Shown: positions 1 through 8,625, counted from the first letter of the stretch. The stretch is DNA of 64,000 bases from Anabaena sphaerica FACHB-251 (GCF_014696825.1 NZ_JACJQU010000021.1:1-64000); one strand, 5' to 3'. Numbers and translations: made by a program. Notes: generated by a model from the sequence alone, not told the origin.

Positions 1-16
1 AAATTGAGTTGTCAAG

Positions 17-89
17 GTTCTGTCGGAATTTCTCCCGAATATTTCCCTTGCCTGTCATCCCCGAATATTTCTATTCGTTTCGACAGAAC
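17..89. repeat. Inverted repeat enclosing a 12-nt direct repeat
   Basis: Perfect 9-nt arms (GTTCTGTCG at 17-25 and its complement at 81-89) enclose two copies of CCCGAATATTTC (34-45 and 60-71). It could be the edge of a mobile element extending off the window, given the transposase tail next to it. Function unknown. Confidence 0.35.
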
Positions 90-117
90 GAATCACACTA
101 GCGAACTGCAAACATAA

Positions 118-228
118 TTATCCGTCAAAATGTCTTTGACAGACTACTAGTGTTGCGGCCGCATCTTTAACAATCTGTGAGCGGTGATAAGGAGCGCCGT
201 CCCAAATCAATGTCATGGGGTGATTTGG
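118..228 (-). pseudogene. IS630-family transposase remnant (C-terminal fragment)
   Basis: Read on the minus strand, 118-228 encodes HPMTLIWDGAPYHRSQIV followed by KDAAATL and a stop codon. The LIWDGAPYHRS segment matches the second catalytic-aspartate region of IS630/Tc1-like DDE transposases. Only about 37 codons remain, so this is a relic. It overlaps the last codons of the LysR gene in another frame, so the LysR C-terminus probably runs into transposon-derived DNA. The assignment rests on motif recognition only. Confidence 0.55.
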
Positions 229-1133
229 GAAATCGTTTTGATTGAATTGCGTAACCAACGATTTGCTTCATCTTGATCGCTCAATGCACTCCACAACATC
301 GAAATCATCCACGGTTCTGTGGCAATTGGTAGTTCAAAGATAGTCAAAGTGCAGATCATTGCAAAGCGGAAAGCGATGCGGTAAGGAAGTGCTGCTACCA
401 AGTCACTGGATGCGATCGCAAAAGGCAAGACCAACATATGCGGCGTGGTTAGTGCAATGCGACGTTCTAAATTCTGCTCATTTAACGCTTTATCAATTTC
501 GCCAATGGTATCTCGTCGCAAGGTGGTGAGGGCATGGGAAAAGGCCATGAATGCTTCTAAACTCATCTTTCCATTCCTAATCCCTGGGTGTCCTTGACGG
601 CCAATTCCCACAAATCGTTCTTCAAAAATGGGTTCCCATAGGGTTTGCCGAGGTGGCTTCGGGAAAACGCCTAGTGCAATATCAATCACTCCCTGTTCAA
701 ACAAATCTCCAACACTGTCTTTTTCAAATCCAATCATTTGAAAGTTGAGAAACGGAGCGTTTTGATGGCTAAACTCCATTAGCGGTGGCACTAACACAAA
801 GCTTGTGTAATCTGAACTACCAATGGCAAATGTGCGCTCGCTGGAGGTTGGCTCAAATGTCTGATTGGATGTCATGGTTTGACGAATCTGTTGCAATGCT
901 GCCAATATCCCTGGTGCAAGTGCCTGAGCTTTGAGAGTTGGCTGCATTTGCCGTCCTAACCGCACAAATAACTCATCTTCAAACAAGATGCGTAAACGGT
1001 TGAGTGATGCACTCATAGCAGGTTGTCCAATCTGAAGTTGTTCAGCGGCTTTAGTCACACTGCGCTGCTCCAGTAAGGCTGCAAACGCAACCAACAGATT
1101 GAGGTCAATTGCTCCTAAATTTATTGATTTCAT
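213..1133 (-). CDS. LysR family transcriptional regulator
   Basis: 306 aa, a normal LysR length. An N-terminal winged helix-turn-helix lies at about residues 9-65 (SVTKAAEQLQIGQPAMSASL is the recognition region), followed by a periplasmic-binding-protein-like effector domain at about 90-295. Members bind DNA as tetramers and respond to a small molecule, which cannot be predicted here. The gene is divergent from the short-chain dehydrogenase that starts about 90 bp away, the classic arrangement in which the regulator controls its neighbour and itself. The last residues overlap an IS630 transposase relic, so the natural C-terminus may have been changed slightly. The family call is secure; the target is inferred. 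Confidence 0.9.
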   Translation of the reverse strand: MKSINLGAIDLNLLVAFAALLEQRSVTKAAEQLQIGQPAMSASLNRLRILFEDELFVRLGRQMQPTLKAQALAPGILAALQQIRQTMTSNQTFEPTSSERTFAIGSSDYTSFVLVPPLMEFSHQNAPFLNFQMIGFEKDSVGDLFEQGVIDIALGVFPKPPRQTLWEPIFEERFVGIGRQGHPGIRNGKMSLEAFMAFSHALTTLRRDTIGEIDKALNEQNLERRIALTTPHMLVLPFAIASSDLVAALPYRIAFRFAMICTLTIFELPIATEPWMISMLWSALSDQDEANRWLRNSIKTISQITP

Positions 1134-1226
1134 TAATAGTATTTATCTTAAATATCATCTTGTTCACTAGTTTAAGACTTGCTACGGTGACGGTATTACA
1201 AATTTAAACCGTATTTCTTGAAAAAT

Positions 1227-1970
1227 ATGATGCAGAAAATAGCAGTAATTACTGGCAGTCACAAAGGATTAGGGTATGCGATCGCCCGTAAGTTAGCACA
1301 AAAAGATGATATTCAAGTTGTGCTGACAAGCCGTAAGGAACAAGATGGTCTTGCCGCCCAAAAACAACTCTTGAATGAAAATATTCAAGTAGATTATCAT
1401 TCCCTGGATGTGACAAGTGATTTAAGTGTGCAGCAGTTTACCGCCTGGTTGCAACAAACCTATGGCAGAGCCGATATTTTGGTCAACAATGCGGGTGTCA
1501 ATCCCACCATGCAGCCAGAAGAATCTAGCTTGCTCACAGTACAAATCGAAATGATGCTATCAACATTTACCACCAATGTTCTAGCAGTTGCTCGCATCAC
1601 CCAAGCTTTATTGCCATTGATGCAAGCGCAGAACTACGGGCGGATTGTCAACGTTTCTACTGAAATGGCTTCTCTCTCTTCGATGGGTAGCGATTACTAT
1701 CCATTAGCTCCTTCATACCGCCTCTCCAAGATAGGGCTAAATGGGTTGACTGCAATCTTGGCAAAAGAACTTCAGGGTACAAATATTTTAGTCAATGCTT
1801 ACTCTCCAGGCTGGATGCAAACCGATATGGGAGGTGCCAATGCACCATTCACAGCAGACGAAGGAGCAGAAACCGCCGTGTATCTAGCAACATTGCCAGA
1901 GAAAGGCGCACAGGGCAAATTTTTTGCTGAAATGCGGAAGTTTGGGGGGGCGATCGCACTGCCTTGGTAA
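1227..1970 (+). CDS. Short-chain dehydrogenase/reductase (SDR)
   Basis: Classical SDR of about 247 aa that should catalyse NAD(P)-dependent oxidation or reduction of an unknown carbonyl/alcohol. The TGSHKGLGYAIA glycine-rich cofactor loop lies at the N-terminus, NNAG at about residue 88, the catalytic Ser in the NVSTEMASLSS region, and YRLSK supplies the Tyr-x-x-x-Lys pair. ATG at 1227 or 1230 is a better start than the in-frame TTG at 1218. The closest architecture is the carbonyl-reductase-like SDRs. It is divergent from a LysR regulator, which suggests substrate-inducible expression. Confidence 0.88.
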   Translation: MMQKIAVITGSHKGLGYAIARKLAQKDDIQVVLTSRKEQDGLAAQKQLLNENIQVDYHSLDVTSDLSVQQFTAWLQQTYGRADILVNNAGVNPTMQPEESSLLTVQIEMMLSTFTTNVLAVARITQALLPLMQAQNYGRIVNVSTEMASLSSMGSDYYPLAPSYRLSKIGLNGLTAILAKELQGTNILVNAYSPGWMQTDMGGANAPFTADEGAETAVYLATLPEKGAQGKFFAEMRKFGGAIALPW

Positions 1971-2091
1971 GCTGTTAAACCTTTAAGTTGCACATTGAGA
2001 CACATAGGGGAGAAAGATTAACGCTTTTTCTCCAAAATCAAAAATATGCAGCTTAATCTGATAATTTGGAACAACTGTTTGCTGACGATGC

Positions 2092-2721
2092 TTATCTGTT
2101 CTCACCCCAAATAAAAAAGTAAGTAGTCATACTAAAACTAACAACAATCACAAATATCCGCACAAAGCGAGGGTCTAAATTTCGAGCATAATGAGCGCAT
2201 AAATAACCACCAAGAGAACCACCCACAGCCATTAAAATAGCCTGATGCCAAGCAATTAAACCAGCGAACATAAAAGGAAAAATAGCAATACCATTGATAC
2301 AACTACCAAGAAAAGATTTAAAAGCATTCATAGTGTGAATATTTTTAATACCTAAAAAGCTTAAAGTTGCTAACATTAAAATTACTAAACCTGCACCAAA
2401 GAAACCACCATAGATAGATATTGCTAATTGAGCAATCACGAGAATTAATAAAGGTGGAGATTCTGATGATGATTTCTTGCTTTGAAATTGTAGCCACATT
2501 TTTAGGGGTTCGCTAAATGTAAATATCAGCGTTGCTGAAAGTAACAGATAAGGAAGTAGCTGTTTAAACATATCCGCTGATGTATATAGCAAAATAACAG
2601 AGCCAATTCCTCCACCAATTAAACTGGTAACACATAGTATCAAAAGCTGTCGTCGCGGGATGAGCAAATTGTAACGATATGCTCCTGCACTTGCCATAGC
2701 TGCAATCCATAAAGCAGTATT
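2092..2721 (-). pseudogene. TauE/SafE-family sulfite exporter-like permease, 5'-truncated
   Basis: A membrane protein of 201 aa from the first ATG (2697). Reading continues in frame upstream through NNTALWIAAMASAGAYRYN, which matches the conserved second-helix region of TauE/SafE permeases (usually ALWPG..AS..YR). Full-length members are about 250 aa, so the first helix or so is missing. The homology stops near 2722, exactly where an IS4-like transposase remnant begins on the other strand, so the 5' end was probably lost through transposition or deletion. Seven or so hydrophobic segments remain. It is probably not functional, or is expressed as a shortened protein from 2697. Confidence 0.7.
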
Positions 2722-2723
2722 AT

Positions 2724-3095
2724 TTGGATTCAGCCTACACCGATTACACCATTGAAGATGACTTGGAACAAACTAGTCAAATTAGTTTGAAAGTGATGCG
2801 GAAAAAGAAATCCACTTTAGTTGATTTAGGTGATGCCGTAGCTGATGAACTTTCTCTCCCTTTTGATGATATTTCATTAGAAATGATTTATCGTGGTCTT
2901 TATCATTTTACTATGGCTCATCAAAAAAGTAAGGCAACTGACCCTGTTCAGTATTTTGCTAACCCTCACAATCGAGATTTAGGTATTATCAAACAGAAGC
3001 GAAAACCAAATATTAAGTTAATTGTCTCTCCTTTTCCTGACCTTCAACGTGGGTCTGACCAATTCTTTTTCCATCATCCCCCAAAAGCCTCTTGA
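2724..3095 (+). pseudogene. IS4-like transposase C-terminal remnant
   Basis: About 123 aa are open from a TTG. The segment SLEMIYRGLYHFTMA followed by a DP..YFA, a LGIIKQKRKP and a SPFP motif resembles the C-terminal tail of IS4-group DDE transposases common in cyanobacteria. The catalytic core is absent. The left edge coincides with the truncation point of the tauE-like gene and the right edge lies about 30 bp before a HIP1/SDR repeat block. The family call is from memory of such tails and is moderate; non-functionality is very likely. Confidence 0.45.
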
Positions 3096-3124
3096 CAAAA
3101 TACTTTCAGCCTTAACTTGTCACC

Positions 3125-3259
3125 AATGGATCGCACTCAACTCTACACCAGAAATGCGTTAGCGAAGCGCACCGTAGGTATCGCTCTTAACTCTACATCA
3201 ATAATGCGTTAGCGAAGCGCACCGTAGGTATCGCTCTTACTCTACATCAATAAATGCAC
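3125..3259. repeat. Short detached part of the HIP1/SDR tandem array
   Basis: Two 29-nt units that each hold a palindromic insert inside a HIP1 octamer (3156-3184 and 3216-3244). They are separated and flanked by the same CTCTACATCA linker as the large array at 4121-5083. The two blocks lie on either side of the DUF433 and brnTA genes. Confidence 0.85.
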
Positions 3260-3293
3260 TTACTTCCATTTATTGTTAAACTAGGAATATAAC

Positions 3294-3530
3294 TTGAAAA
3301 TATCAAACACAATGTCCAATCATTCTTCAGTTATAAGTGTGTCTCCTGAAATTATGAGTGGTACTCCTGTTTTTACTGGGACAAGAGTTCCTATACAAAC
3401 ACTTTTAGATTATTTGACAGCAGGAGATTCAATAGATTATTTTTTAGATGGTTTTCCCACGGTTACTAGAGAGCAAGTAATTACATTTCTAGAGGAAGCA
3501 GGAAAACAAATGATTAGTCAGGTAGCTTAG
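3294..3530 (+). CDS. DUF433 family antitoxin
   Basis: 78 aa from TTG 3294, or 72 aa from ATG 3312. An AGGA lies 7 nt before the TTG, so the TTG may be the true start. The core SPEIMSGTPVFTGTRVPIQT is the DUF433 signature, a VapB-like winged-helix antitoxin usually followed by a DUF5615 PIN-like toxin. Here a candidate partner start (ATG 3532, two bases after the stop) ends after 10 codons (MKLYLFGLVQ), where it meets the converging BrnA gene. The antitoxin therefore appears to be an orphan. The family call is secure; loss of the toxin is inferred. Confidence 0.85.
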   Translation: MKISNTMSNHSSVISVSPEIMSGTPVFTGTRVPIQTLLDYLTAGDSIDYFLDGFPTVTREQVITFLEEAGKQMISQVA

Positions 3531-3543
3531 GATGAAACTGTAT

Positions 3544-3798
3544 CTATTCGGTTTGGTTCAATGAAATATTAGCCTGGTTAGCACTAGAAAACTGATTTTC
3601 TTTCATAACTCTCATTAAAAACCGTAGTGCTTCATTCACTGCTTCAGCATTAGGAAACATCTCCGCAACATCAGCTTCTAACTTAACTGTTACCTCACCA
3701 AAGCTTTTCCGTTCAGCACCTAATTTCCTCACCCTGAGACTTTTTAAGTCATATTCTGGTCTGAGATCGTCTTCTATTTCTAGGTTATCCTTGTTCAT
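3544..3798 (-). CDS. BrnA-type antitoxin
   Basis: 84 aa. It is the second gene of a BrnT/BrnA-type module: its start overlaps the 3' end of the upstream toxin gene by 14 nt (3785-3798), so the two are translationally coupled. The acidic N-terminus is followed by a helical segment (DVAEMFPNAEAVNEALRFLM), consistent with a ribbon-helix-helix-like dimerising antitoxin that neutralises BrnT and autoregulates the operon. The sequence is diverged from the canonical Brucella BrnA, so the name rests mainly on position next to brnT. Confidence 0.75.
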   Translation of the reverse strand: MNKDNLEIEDDLRPEYDLKSLRVRKLGAERKSFGEVTVKLEADVAEMFPNAEAVNEALRFLMRVMKENQFSSANQANISLNQTE

Positions 3799-4057
3799 AA
3801 GCTTCTCGTTCGGTTCGTGTTACAAGTCTGGCACTAATTAAACGAATAGAGTTTGTTCTTTCTGTATAGGACACAATTAATAAGCGTCCCTGATTTGACT
3901 CTCCAACTATAAGATAACGTTCTTCATCTACAGAATGATCTGGGTCGTAGAAATCTATATAGAGTGGGTCTTTAAAAACTGTTTTGGCTTCTTCAAAGGA
4001 AATTCCATGTTTTGACAGATTTTTTGTGGCTTTATTTTCATCCCATTCAAATTTCAT
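3785..4057 (-). CDS. BrnT family toxin (RelE-fold ribonuclease)
   Basis: 90 aa, the usual BrnT size. It begins MKFEWDENKATKNLSKHGIS, the near-invariant BrnT N-terminus (F-x-W-D-x-x-K-x-x-x-N..KHG), and ends with the IRLISARLVTRTEREAYE motif that carries the conserved Arg and Glu residues of the fold. Known BrnT proteins are ribosome-independent mRNA endonucleases that arrest growth. Transcribed before its antitoxin, as is typical. Its promoter must lie in or next to the HIP1 tandem array starting 65 bp upstream. Confidence 0.92.
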   Translation of the reverse strand: MKFEWDENKATKNLSKHGISFEEAKTVFKDPLYIDFYDPDHSVDEERYLIVGESNQGRLLIVSYTERTNSIRLISARLVTRTEREAYEQG

Positions 4058-4120
4058 GTAGTTATTATCAAGTTTAACATTTAGGAAAATAACAAATATA
4101 TTTTACAGTTTTTGGTATAA

Positions 4121-5083
4121 AATAAATGCGTTTGCGTAGCGTCTCTTAGAGAAGGTATCGCTCTTACTCTACATCCATAAAATGCGATCGCTATTTACTC
4201 TACATCCATAAAATGCGTTAGCGAAGCGCACCGTAGGTATCGCACTCAACTCTACACCAGAAACGCGATCGCTATTTACTCTACATCAGAAATGCGATCG
4301 CTATTTACTCTACATCAGAAATGCGATCGCTATTTACTCTACATCCATAAAATGCGTTAGCGAAGCGCACCGTAGGTATCGCACTCAACTCTACACCAGA
4401 AACGCGATCGCTCTTTACTCTACATCAGAAATGCGATCGCTGTTTACTCTACCTCAGAAATGCGATCGCTATTTACTCTACATCAAAAATGCGTTAGCGA
4501 AGCGCACCGTAGGTATCGCTCTCAACTTTACATCAGAACTGCGATCGCTCTTACTTTACCTCAGAGATGCGATCGCTGTTTACTCTACCTCAGAAATGCG
4601 ATCGCTATTTACTCTACATCAAAAATGCGTTAGCGAAGCGCACCGTAGGTATCGCTCTCAACTCTACATCAGAAATGCGATCGCTGTTTACTCTACATCC
4701 ATAAAATGCGATCACTGTTTAATCTACATCAGAAATGCGATCGCTCTTTACTCTACATCAGAAATGCGATCGCTCTCAACTTTACATCCATAAAATGCGA
4801 TCGCTCCTAACTCTACATCAGATAATGCGATCGCTCTCAACTTTACATCAATAGTGCGATCGCACTTCACCCTATATCTATAAAATGCGATCGCTCCTAA
4901 CTTTACATCAATAAATGCGATCGCTATTCACTCTACATCAGATAATTTGATCGCTCTCACTTTACATCAGAAATGCGATCGCTCCCAACTCTACATCCAT
5001 AAAATGCGATCGCTCTTAACTCTACATCAGATAATGCGTTAGCGAAGCTTACCGAAGGTATCGCTCCCGACTCTACATTGATA
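4121..5083. repeat. Large HIP1-centred tandem array with palindromic (SDR-like) insertions
   Basis: About 28 consecutive units. Simple units consist of ATGCGATCGC plus a linker close to TATTTACTCTACATCAGAA, giving a period near 29 nt. Six units (starting near 4126, 4213, 4352, 4489, 4625 and 5034) carry an insert of about 21 nt (26 nt in the first) between GCG and ATCGC of the HIP1 octamer. The central inserted units recur every 136-139 nt, each followed by three simple units, so there is a higher-order repeat. Linkers vary (CATCCATAAA, CATCAGATAA, CACCAGAAAC). A 120-aa open frame at 4431-4793 is repeat-derived and not taken as a gene. Confidence 0.93.
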
Positions 5084-5106
5084 TAGCTATACTCTTATTA
5101 TGCAAG

Positions 5107-6795
5107 TCAATTTTTAAGAAACCAGCGCGAACTTCTTGATTTACCAGTACGATAAACATATTTTGATTCTCTTAAAAATGCACTTGTATAAGTGCTATTT
5201 TTATGTCCTAATAGATATGTTATATCCTCATTTGAGGCTTCTCCTACTTCCATTAAATACTCATATAATTTGACGTGTTTCTCTGAAGTTAGCATCTGAA
5301 CAAAAAATGCTTTCCTAATTTCAAAAAACTCATTCCATGTTGGATTAACTCTTATAAAGATACCATCTTTGTTACCACACAACTCTACCTGTTCTATTCT
5401 TTCAACAGATTCTTTTACATCAAGCCATCCATTTCTTGAAACTCCGCTGACTCTTTGTATTACTTCGTTAACAGAAATTGCACCTTTTCTATATAGACTA
5501 TTGATTATAATTAGATCAATCAGACCGTAATTATCAGGTTTTTCTTGTGTCACAACAAATATTCCAGGTAAAACTGATTCTGCCTGCATAATAACTTCTA
5601 CAGAATTAAAAGATTCTTGAAATTTCGGAAACTCTCGACCATACATGAGTGAACCCAACCCCATTCTCTTAACACCCATTCCGGCTCTATCAACAAGTTG
5701 AAACTCCATCATGAGTTTGGCTAGAGCTTTATTTCGATGTCTTGGATGATGAATCGCAATATTATCTGATGTGACACCACCATAAAAATTACCTGGATTA
5801 GTAATTATCATTTCTGTTGAATCAAAGTCAACAGAGATCATTCCATCAATGGAGTAGTCACGATGAACAATTGCATTGATGAAAGCCTCATGGAATGCGA
5901 TATCATCAAGAATAGGTACTTGGTACGTTTTATCTCTAAACTTTAATTCTAGCTTAACATTACATACTCCAAAACACTTTTTAGCTAATTTTACAGAATT
6001 CCAAATACATTCTTCCCTCACTTCATTTATGATAAGTTGACCTGTTCGAGTTTTCCAACTAAATCTGTACTCGTAAACACCCAGCCATTTTTTAATAACA
6101 ACCGACTTGCCTAAAAATAAAAGACCAGACTTGGTAAGAGAACCATTGCTTGTTGCCCCAATTGCTTCTAAAAAAGCATTCTTGTCCGGCTTTGATTCTG
6201 GAGAATATTTTTTTCTATTACAATGATCTTCATAAGCTTCATCTATTGCTACAGGATTTAAAGAAGAAAACACATCTAGCTCAAGGATATCTGCGCTCCA
6301 GTCATAGTTTCGTAAATTAGTGACTGCTTGCCTAATCTCGTCAGGGTTCATAGGTCGGCTTGATCTACCGTCTCTAATACAAGTTTTTCCACTTGCTGTA
6401 GTTATCAAAGAATCACGTCTTTGAGGAACATGAATAACGAGATAATCTTTTGTTTCAAAATCTAAATATTCAGCCATTATATCAAAATAAGGTTTTATAT
6501 TTCCTTTTATCCTTTGCTGAATTTCAATAACATCTCCACTTTCAAACCCAACAAGTTGACTCCCCCAATTCATATTATCTACATTATTACTATCTTTAAC
6601 TCCAACAATAATAATTCCACCTTTCCAGTTGGCTAATGCTGATATTTCTTCAGCTAATTTCTGAGATTCGTTGTGTAGGGATTTAATATTTTTATATTCT
6701 TTAAATTCAACTTCCTCATTTTCAAGATTTTCGCTTGGTGTTACTTTGCATTCTGCCAATATTTCTCTTATTGAGTTTTGATCTTTAATTCTCAT
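5107..6795 (-). CDS. AlbA_2 (Schlafen-like) domain protein with C-terminal ATPase-like and winged-helix regions
   Basis: 562 aa. Residues about 20-150 form an AlbA_2/Schlafen-type putative nucleic-acid-binding domain (VEFKEYK, then ALANWKGGIIIVGVKD, then TCIRDGRSSRPM). Residues about 290-380 resemble the HATPase_c_4 region usually found after it (FHEAFINAIVHRDYS, ITNPGNFYGG, DRAGMGVKRM). The C-terminal 150 aa are helical with likely winged-helix folds. Such proteins are usually annotated as ATP-binding transcriptional regulators and often sit in mobile or defence regions. Neighbours are a shortened VapC and the HIP1 array. The domain call is good; the function is unknown. Confidence 0.8.
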   Translation of the reverse strand: MRIKDQNSIREILAECKVTPSENLENEEVEFKEYKNIKSLHNESQKLAEEISALANWKGGIIIVGVKDSNNVDNMNWGSQLVGFESGDVIEIQQRIKGNIKPYFDIMAEYLDFETKDYLVIHVPQRRDSLITTASGKTCIRDGRSSRPMNPDEIRQAVTNLRNYDWSADILELDVFSSLNPVAIDEAYEDHCNRKKYSPESKPDKNAFLEAIGATSNGSLTKSGLLFLGKSVVIKKWLGVYEYRFSWKTRTGQLIINEVREECIWNSVKLAKKCFGVCNVKLELKFRDKTYQVPILDDIAFHEAFINAIVHRDYSIDGMISVDFDSTEMIITNPGNFYGGVTSDNIAIHHPRHRNKALAKLMMEFQLVDRAGMGVKRMGLGSLMYGREFPKFQESFNSVEVIMQAESVLPGIFVVTQEKPDNYGLIDLIIINSLYRKGAISVNEVIQRVSGVSRNGWLDVKESVERIEQVELCGNKDGIFIRVNPTWNEFFEIRKAFFVQMLTSEKHVKLYEYLMEVGEASNEDITYLLGHKNSTYTSAFLRESKYVYRTGKSRSSRWFLKN

Positions 6796-6835
6796 AACGG
6801 AGTTATTAATTGATGTTTTTATGTTTAACTATTTA

Positions 6836-7204
6836 TTATACAAGAAGTTGATCAAGCATAACGGCAATAATACGCACATCATGAGTACGTTTACCCATTA
6901 CCTTATTAGTTGTTACCAAATTTAACCAATTGGGAAAAATGTATTCAGACTCTTCCAGCAATGGGAAACGCTGACGAAGTTGGTGTATTGTGTTTCTGGT
7001 TTTTTCCACAGTCCACCCCAAACCATTAACTTCAAATGGTCGCGTAGCTACAACCCAAAACTCAACGAGTATTTGCGCTGTCAGCAAACATTCATCTCCC
7101 TGTGCGAGTAAGCGAGATATAGCCTCTGTTGCGAGGTGATGCTGAACATCAGAAGGATTACAGAAGCGCATCACAACATTAGTATCAAGAATATATCTCG
7201 TCAT
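6836..7204 (-). CDS. VapC-type PIN-domain toxin, C-terminally shortened
   Basis: 122 aa. LDTNVVMRF supplies the first catalytic Asp, QILVEFW the Glu, and GKRTHDVRIIAVML the third acidic residue. Family members of this type normally run to 135-145 aa and end with a TFN..DF motif giving the last acidic residue; here the protein stops at MLDQLLV and that motif is absent from the following DNA. The toxin may be inactive, or active with three acidic residues. The start overlaps the antitoxin stop by 4 nt (7201-7204). Confidence 0.8.
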   Translation of the reverse strand: MTRYILDTNVVMRFCNPSDVQHHLATEAISRLLAQGDECLLTAQILVEFWVVATRPFEVNGLGWTVEKTRNTIHQLRQRFPLLEESEYIFPNWLNLVTTNKVMGKRTHDVRIIAVMLDQLLV

Positions 7205-7446
7205 TCTTCGTAAATACTATCTCGACTAAAAGCTTCATCACTCAGACTCACACCAGTTTCAGGAAGTTGAGAAACCCAATCTCGAAACTCACTCGCCCTT
7301 GCTTCTGGTGTTAATTTTTGCCATAATGGAGTAGTGTCAGAAAACTTTTTAGATTGAAACTGAATAAAAGCTATAAAATCAGCTATTTTTTCCAGTTGTT
7401 CTTCATCGAGATGATCTAATTCTTGCTTGATTTTCTCTCGCAACAT
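7201..7446 (-). CDS. VapB-like antitoxin
   Basis: 81 aa, transcribed ahead of the PIN-domain toxin with an ATGA overlap, the standard antitoxin-toxin order. The N-terminal helical region (KIKQELDHLDEEQLEKIADF) resembles small cyanobacterial antitoxins without a clear AbrB or ribbon-helix-helix signature. The C-terminal acidic tail (LSDEAFSRDSIYEE) is suited to wrapping the toxin. The assignment relies on size, order and coupling. Confidence 0.7.
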   Translation of the reverse strand: MLREKIKQELDHLDEEQLEKIADFIAFIQFQSKKFSDTTPLWQKLTPEARASEFRDWVSQLPETGVSLSDEAFSRDSIYEE

Positions 7447-7629
7447 AACATAATTTAAGATTGTACAAATTAGACTGTAACAACAATCATTTTATAATTA
7501 GTCATTCCCCATTATCACTATATTCTAAATCAAGGTATCTTCTTTGCGCCTTTGCTCCTTCCCGTCTTTGCGCGAAACTTTAATCAAAATAAAGCATAAT
7601 TAACCATTAACCAACACAGAAAAATCACT

Positions 7630-8625
7630 ATGAACACACAACCTATCCGCGTCGGAGTTCTCGGTTTTGGTGGACTCGGACAAGCAGCCGCAAAACTCCT
7701 CTCCAGCAAACGGGAAATGATTCTCGTCGCAGCCGCAGACCAAAAAGGCTATGCTTACTCCACAGAAAGCTTAAACACCGAAGCTTGCATAACCACCTAC
7801 CAAAAACAAGGTACAGTCGGCTATTTAGAACCAGTCGGGACATTAAGCAATAACAGCATTCAGGATTTAATTCAAGCCACAGGTAACGCTGTAGATGGTT
7901 ATTTTCTGGCTTTACCCAACCTGCCTAACGACTTTATCCCCAACGTCGCTAAACAATTCATCCAAGCTGGTTGGAAAGGTGTGCTGGTGGATGCTATCAA
8001 ACGCACCAGTGCAGTTGAACAACTCCTGTCCATGAAAGATGAACTCCAAGCCGCCGGAATTACTTACATGACTGGCTGTGGTGCTACCCCTGGACTATTA
8101 ACCGCCGCCGCCGCTTTAGCTGCCCAAAGTTACGCCGAAATTCACAATGTAGTAATTACCTTTGGTGTGGGAATTGCTAACTGGGAAGCATATCGCGCCA
8201 CAGTTCGGGAAGATATTGGTCATATGCCCGGTTATAGTGTGGAAACAGCTAGGGCGATGACTGACGCAGAGGTAGAAGCATTACTAGATAAAACCAACGG
8301 TGTGCTGACCTTGGAAAACATGGAACACGCCGATGATGTGATGTTAGAAATAACGGGAATTTGTTCACGGGATAGAGTGACAGTTGGTGGTGTAGTTGAT
8401 ACCCGCAACCCCAAAAAGCCTCTCAGTACCAATGTGAAAATTACCGGACGCACCTTTGAGGGTAAAATATCCACCCACACCTTTACATTAGGCGATGAAA
8501 CCAGCATGGCGGCTAATGTGTGCGGTCCCGCCTTTGGTTATTTAAAAGCTGGTCAAGAATTACATCAACGTGGCATTTCCGGCTTATTTACCGCAGCGGA
8601 AATTATGCCTAAGTTTGTAAAATAG
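7630..8625 (+). CDS. Saccharopine-dehydrogenase-like NAD(P)-binding oxidoreductase
   Basis: 331 aa. The N-terminus [18 protein letters not shown] is a Rossmann dinucleotide-binding fold; the middle contains [20 protein letters not shown], typical of the saccharopine dehydrogenase/carboxynorspermidine dehydrogenase-like superfamily, and a C-terminal substrate domain follows. The family reduces or oxidises an imine or amino-acid derivative; the substrate here cannot be told from sequence. It stands alone on the plus strand, flanked by the vapBC locus and a heptamer repeat, with no operon partner. Confidence 0.75.
   Translation: MNTQPIRVGVLGFGGLGQAAAKLLSSKREMILVAAADQKGYAYSTESLNTEACITTYQKQGTVGYLEPVGTLSNNSIQDLIQATGNAVDGYFLALPNLPNDFIPNVAKQFIQAGWKGVLVDAIKRTSAVEQLLSMKDELQAAGITYMTGCGATPGLLTAAAALAAQSYAEIHNVVITFGVGIANWEAYRATVREDIGHMPGYSVETARAMTDAEVEALLDKTNGVLTLENMEHADDVMLEITGICSRDRVTVGGVVDTRNPKKPLSTNVKITGRTFEGKISTHTFTLGDETSMAANVCGPAFGYLKAGQELHQRGISGLFTAAEIMPKFVK

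Noticed and set aside
4431-4793. 120-aa open frame in the HIP1 array
   Set aside because: The frame is made of the 29-nt repeat units read in rotating frames; no ribosome site, no protein-like sequence.
4121-5083. Array considered as CRISPR
   Set aside because: Spacers are not unique: the linkers are near-identical variants, the unit is about 29 nt in total, and no cas genes are nearby.
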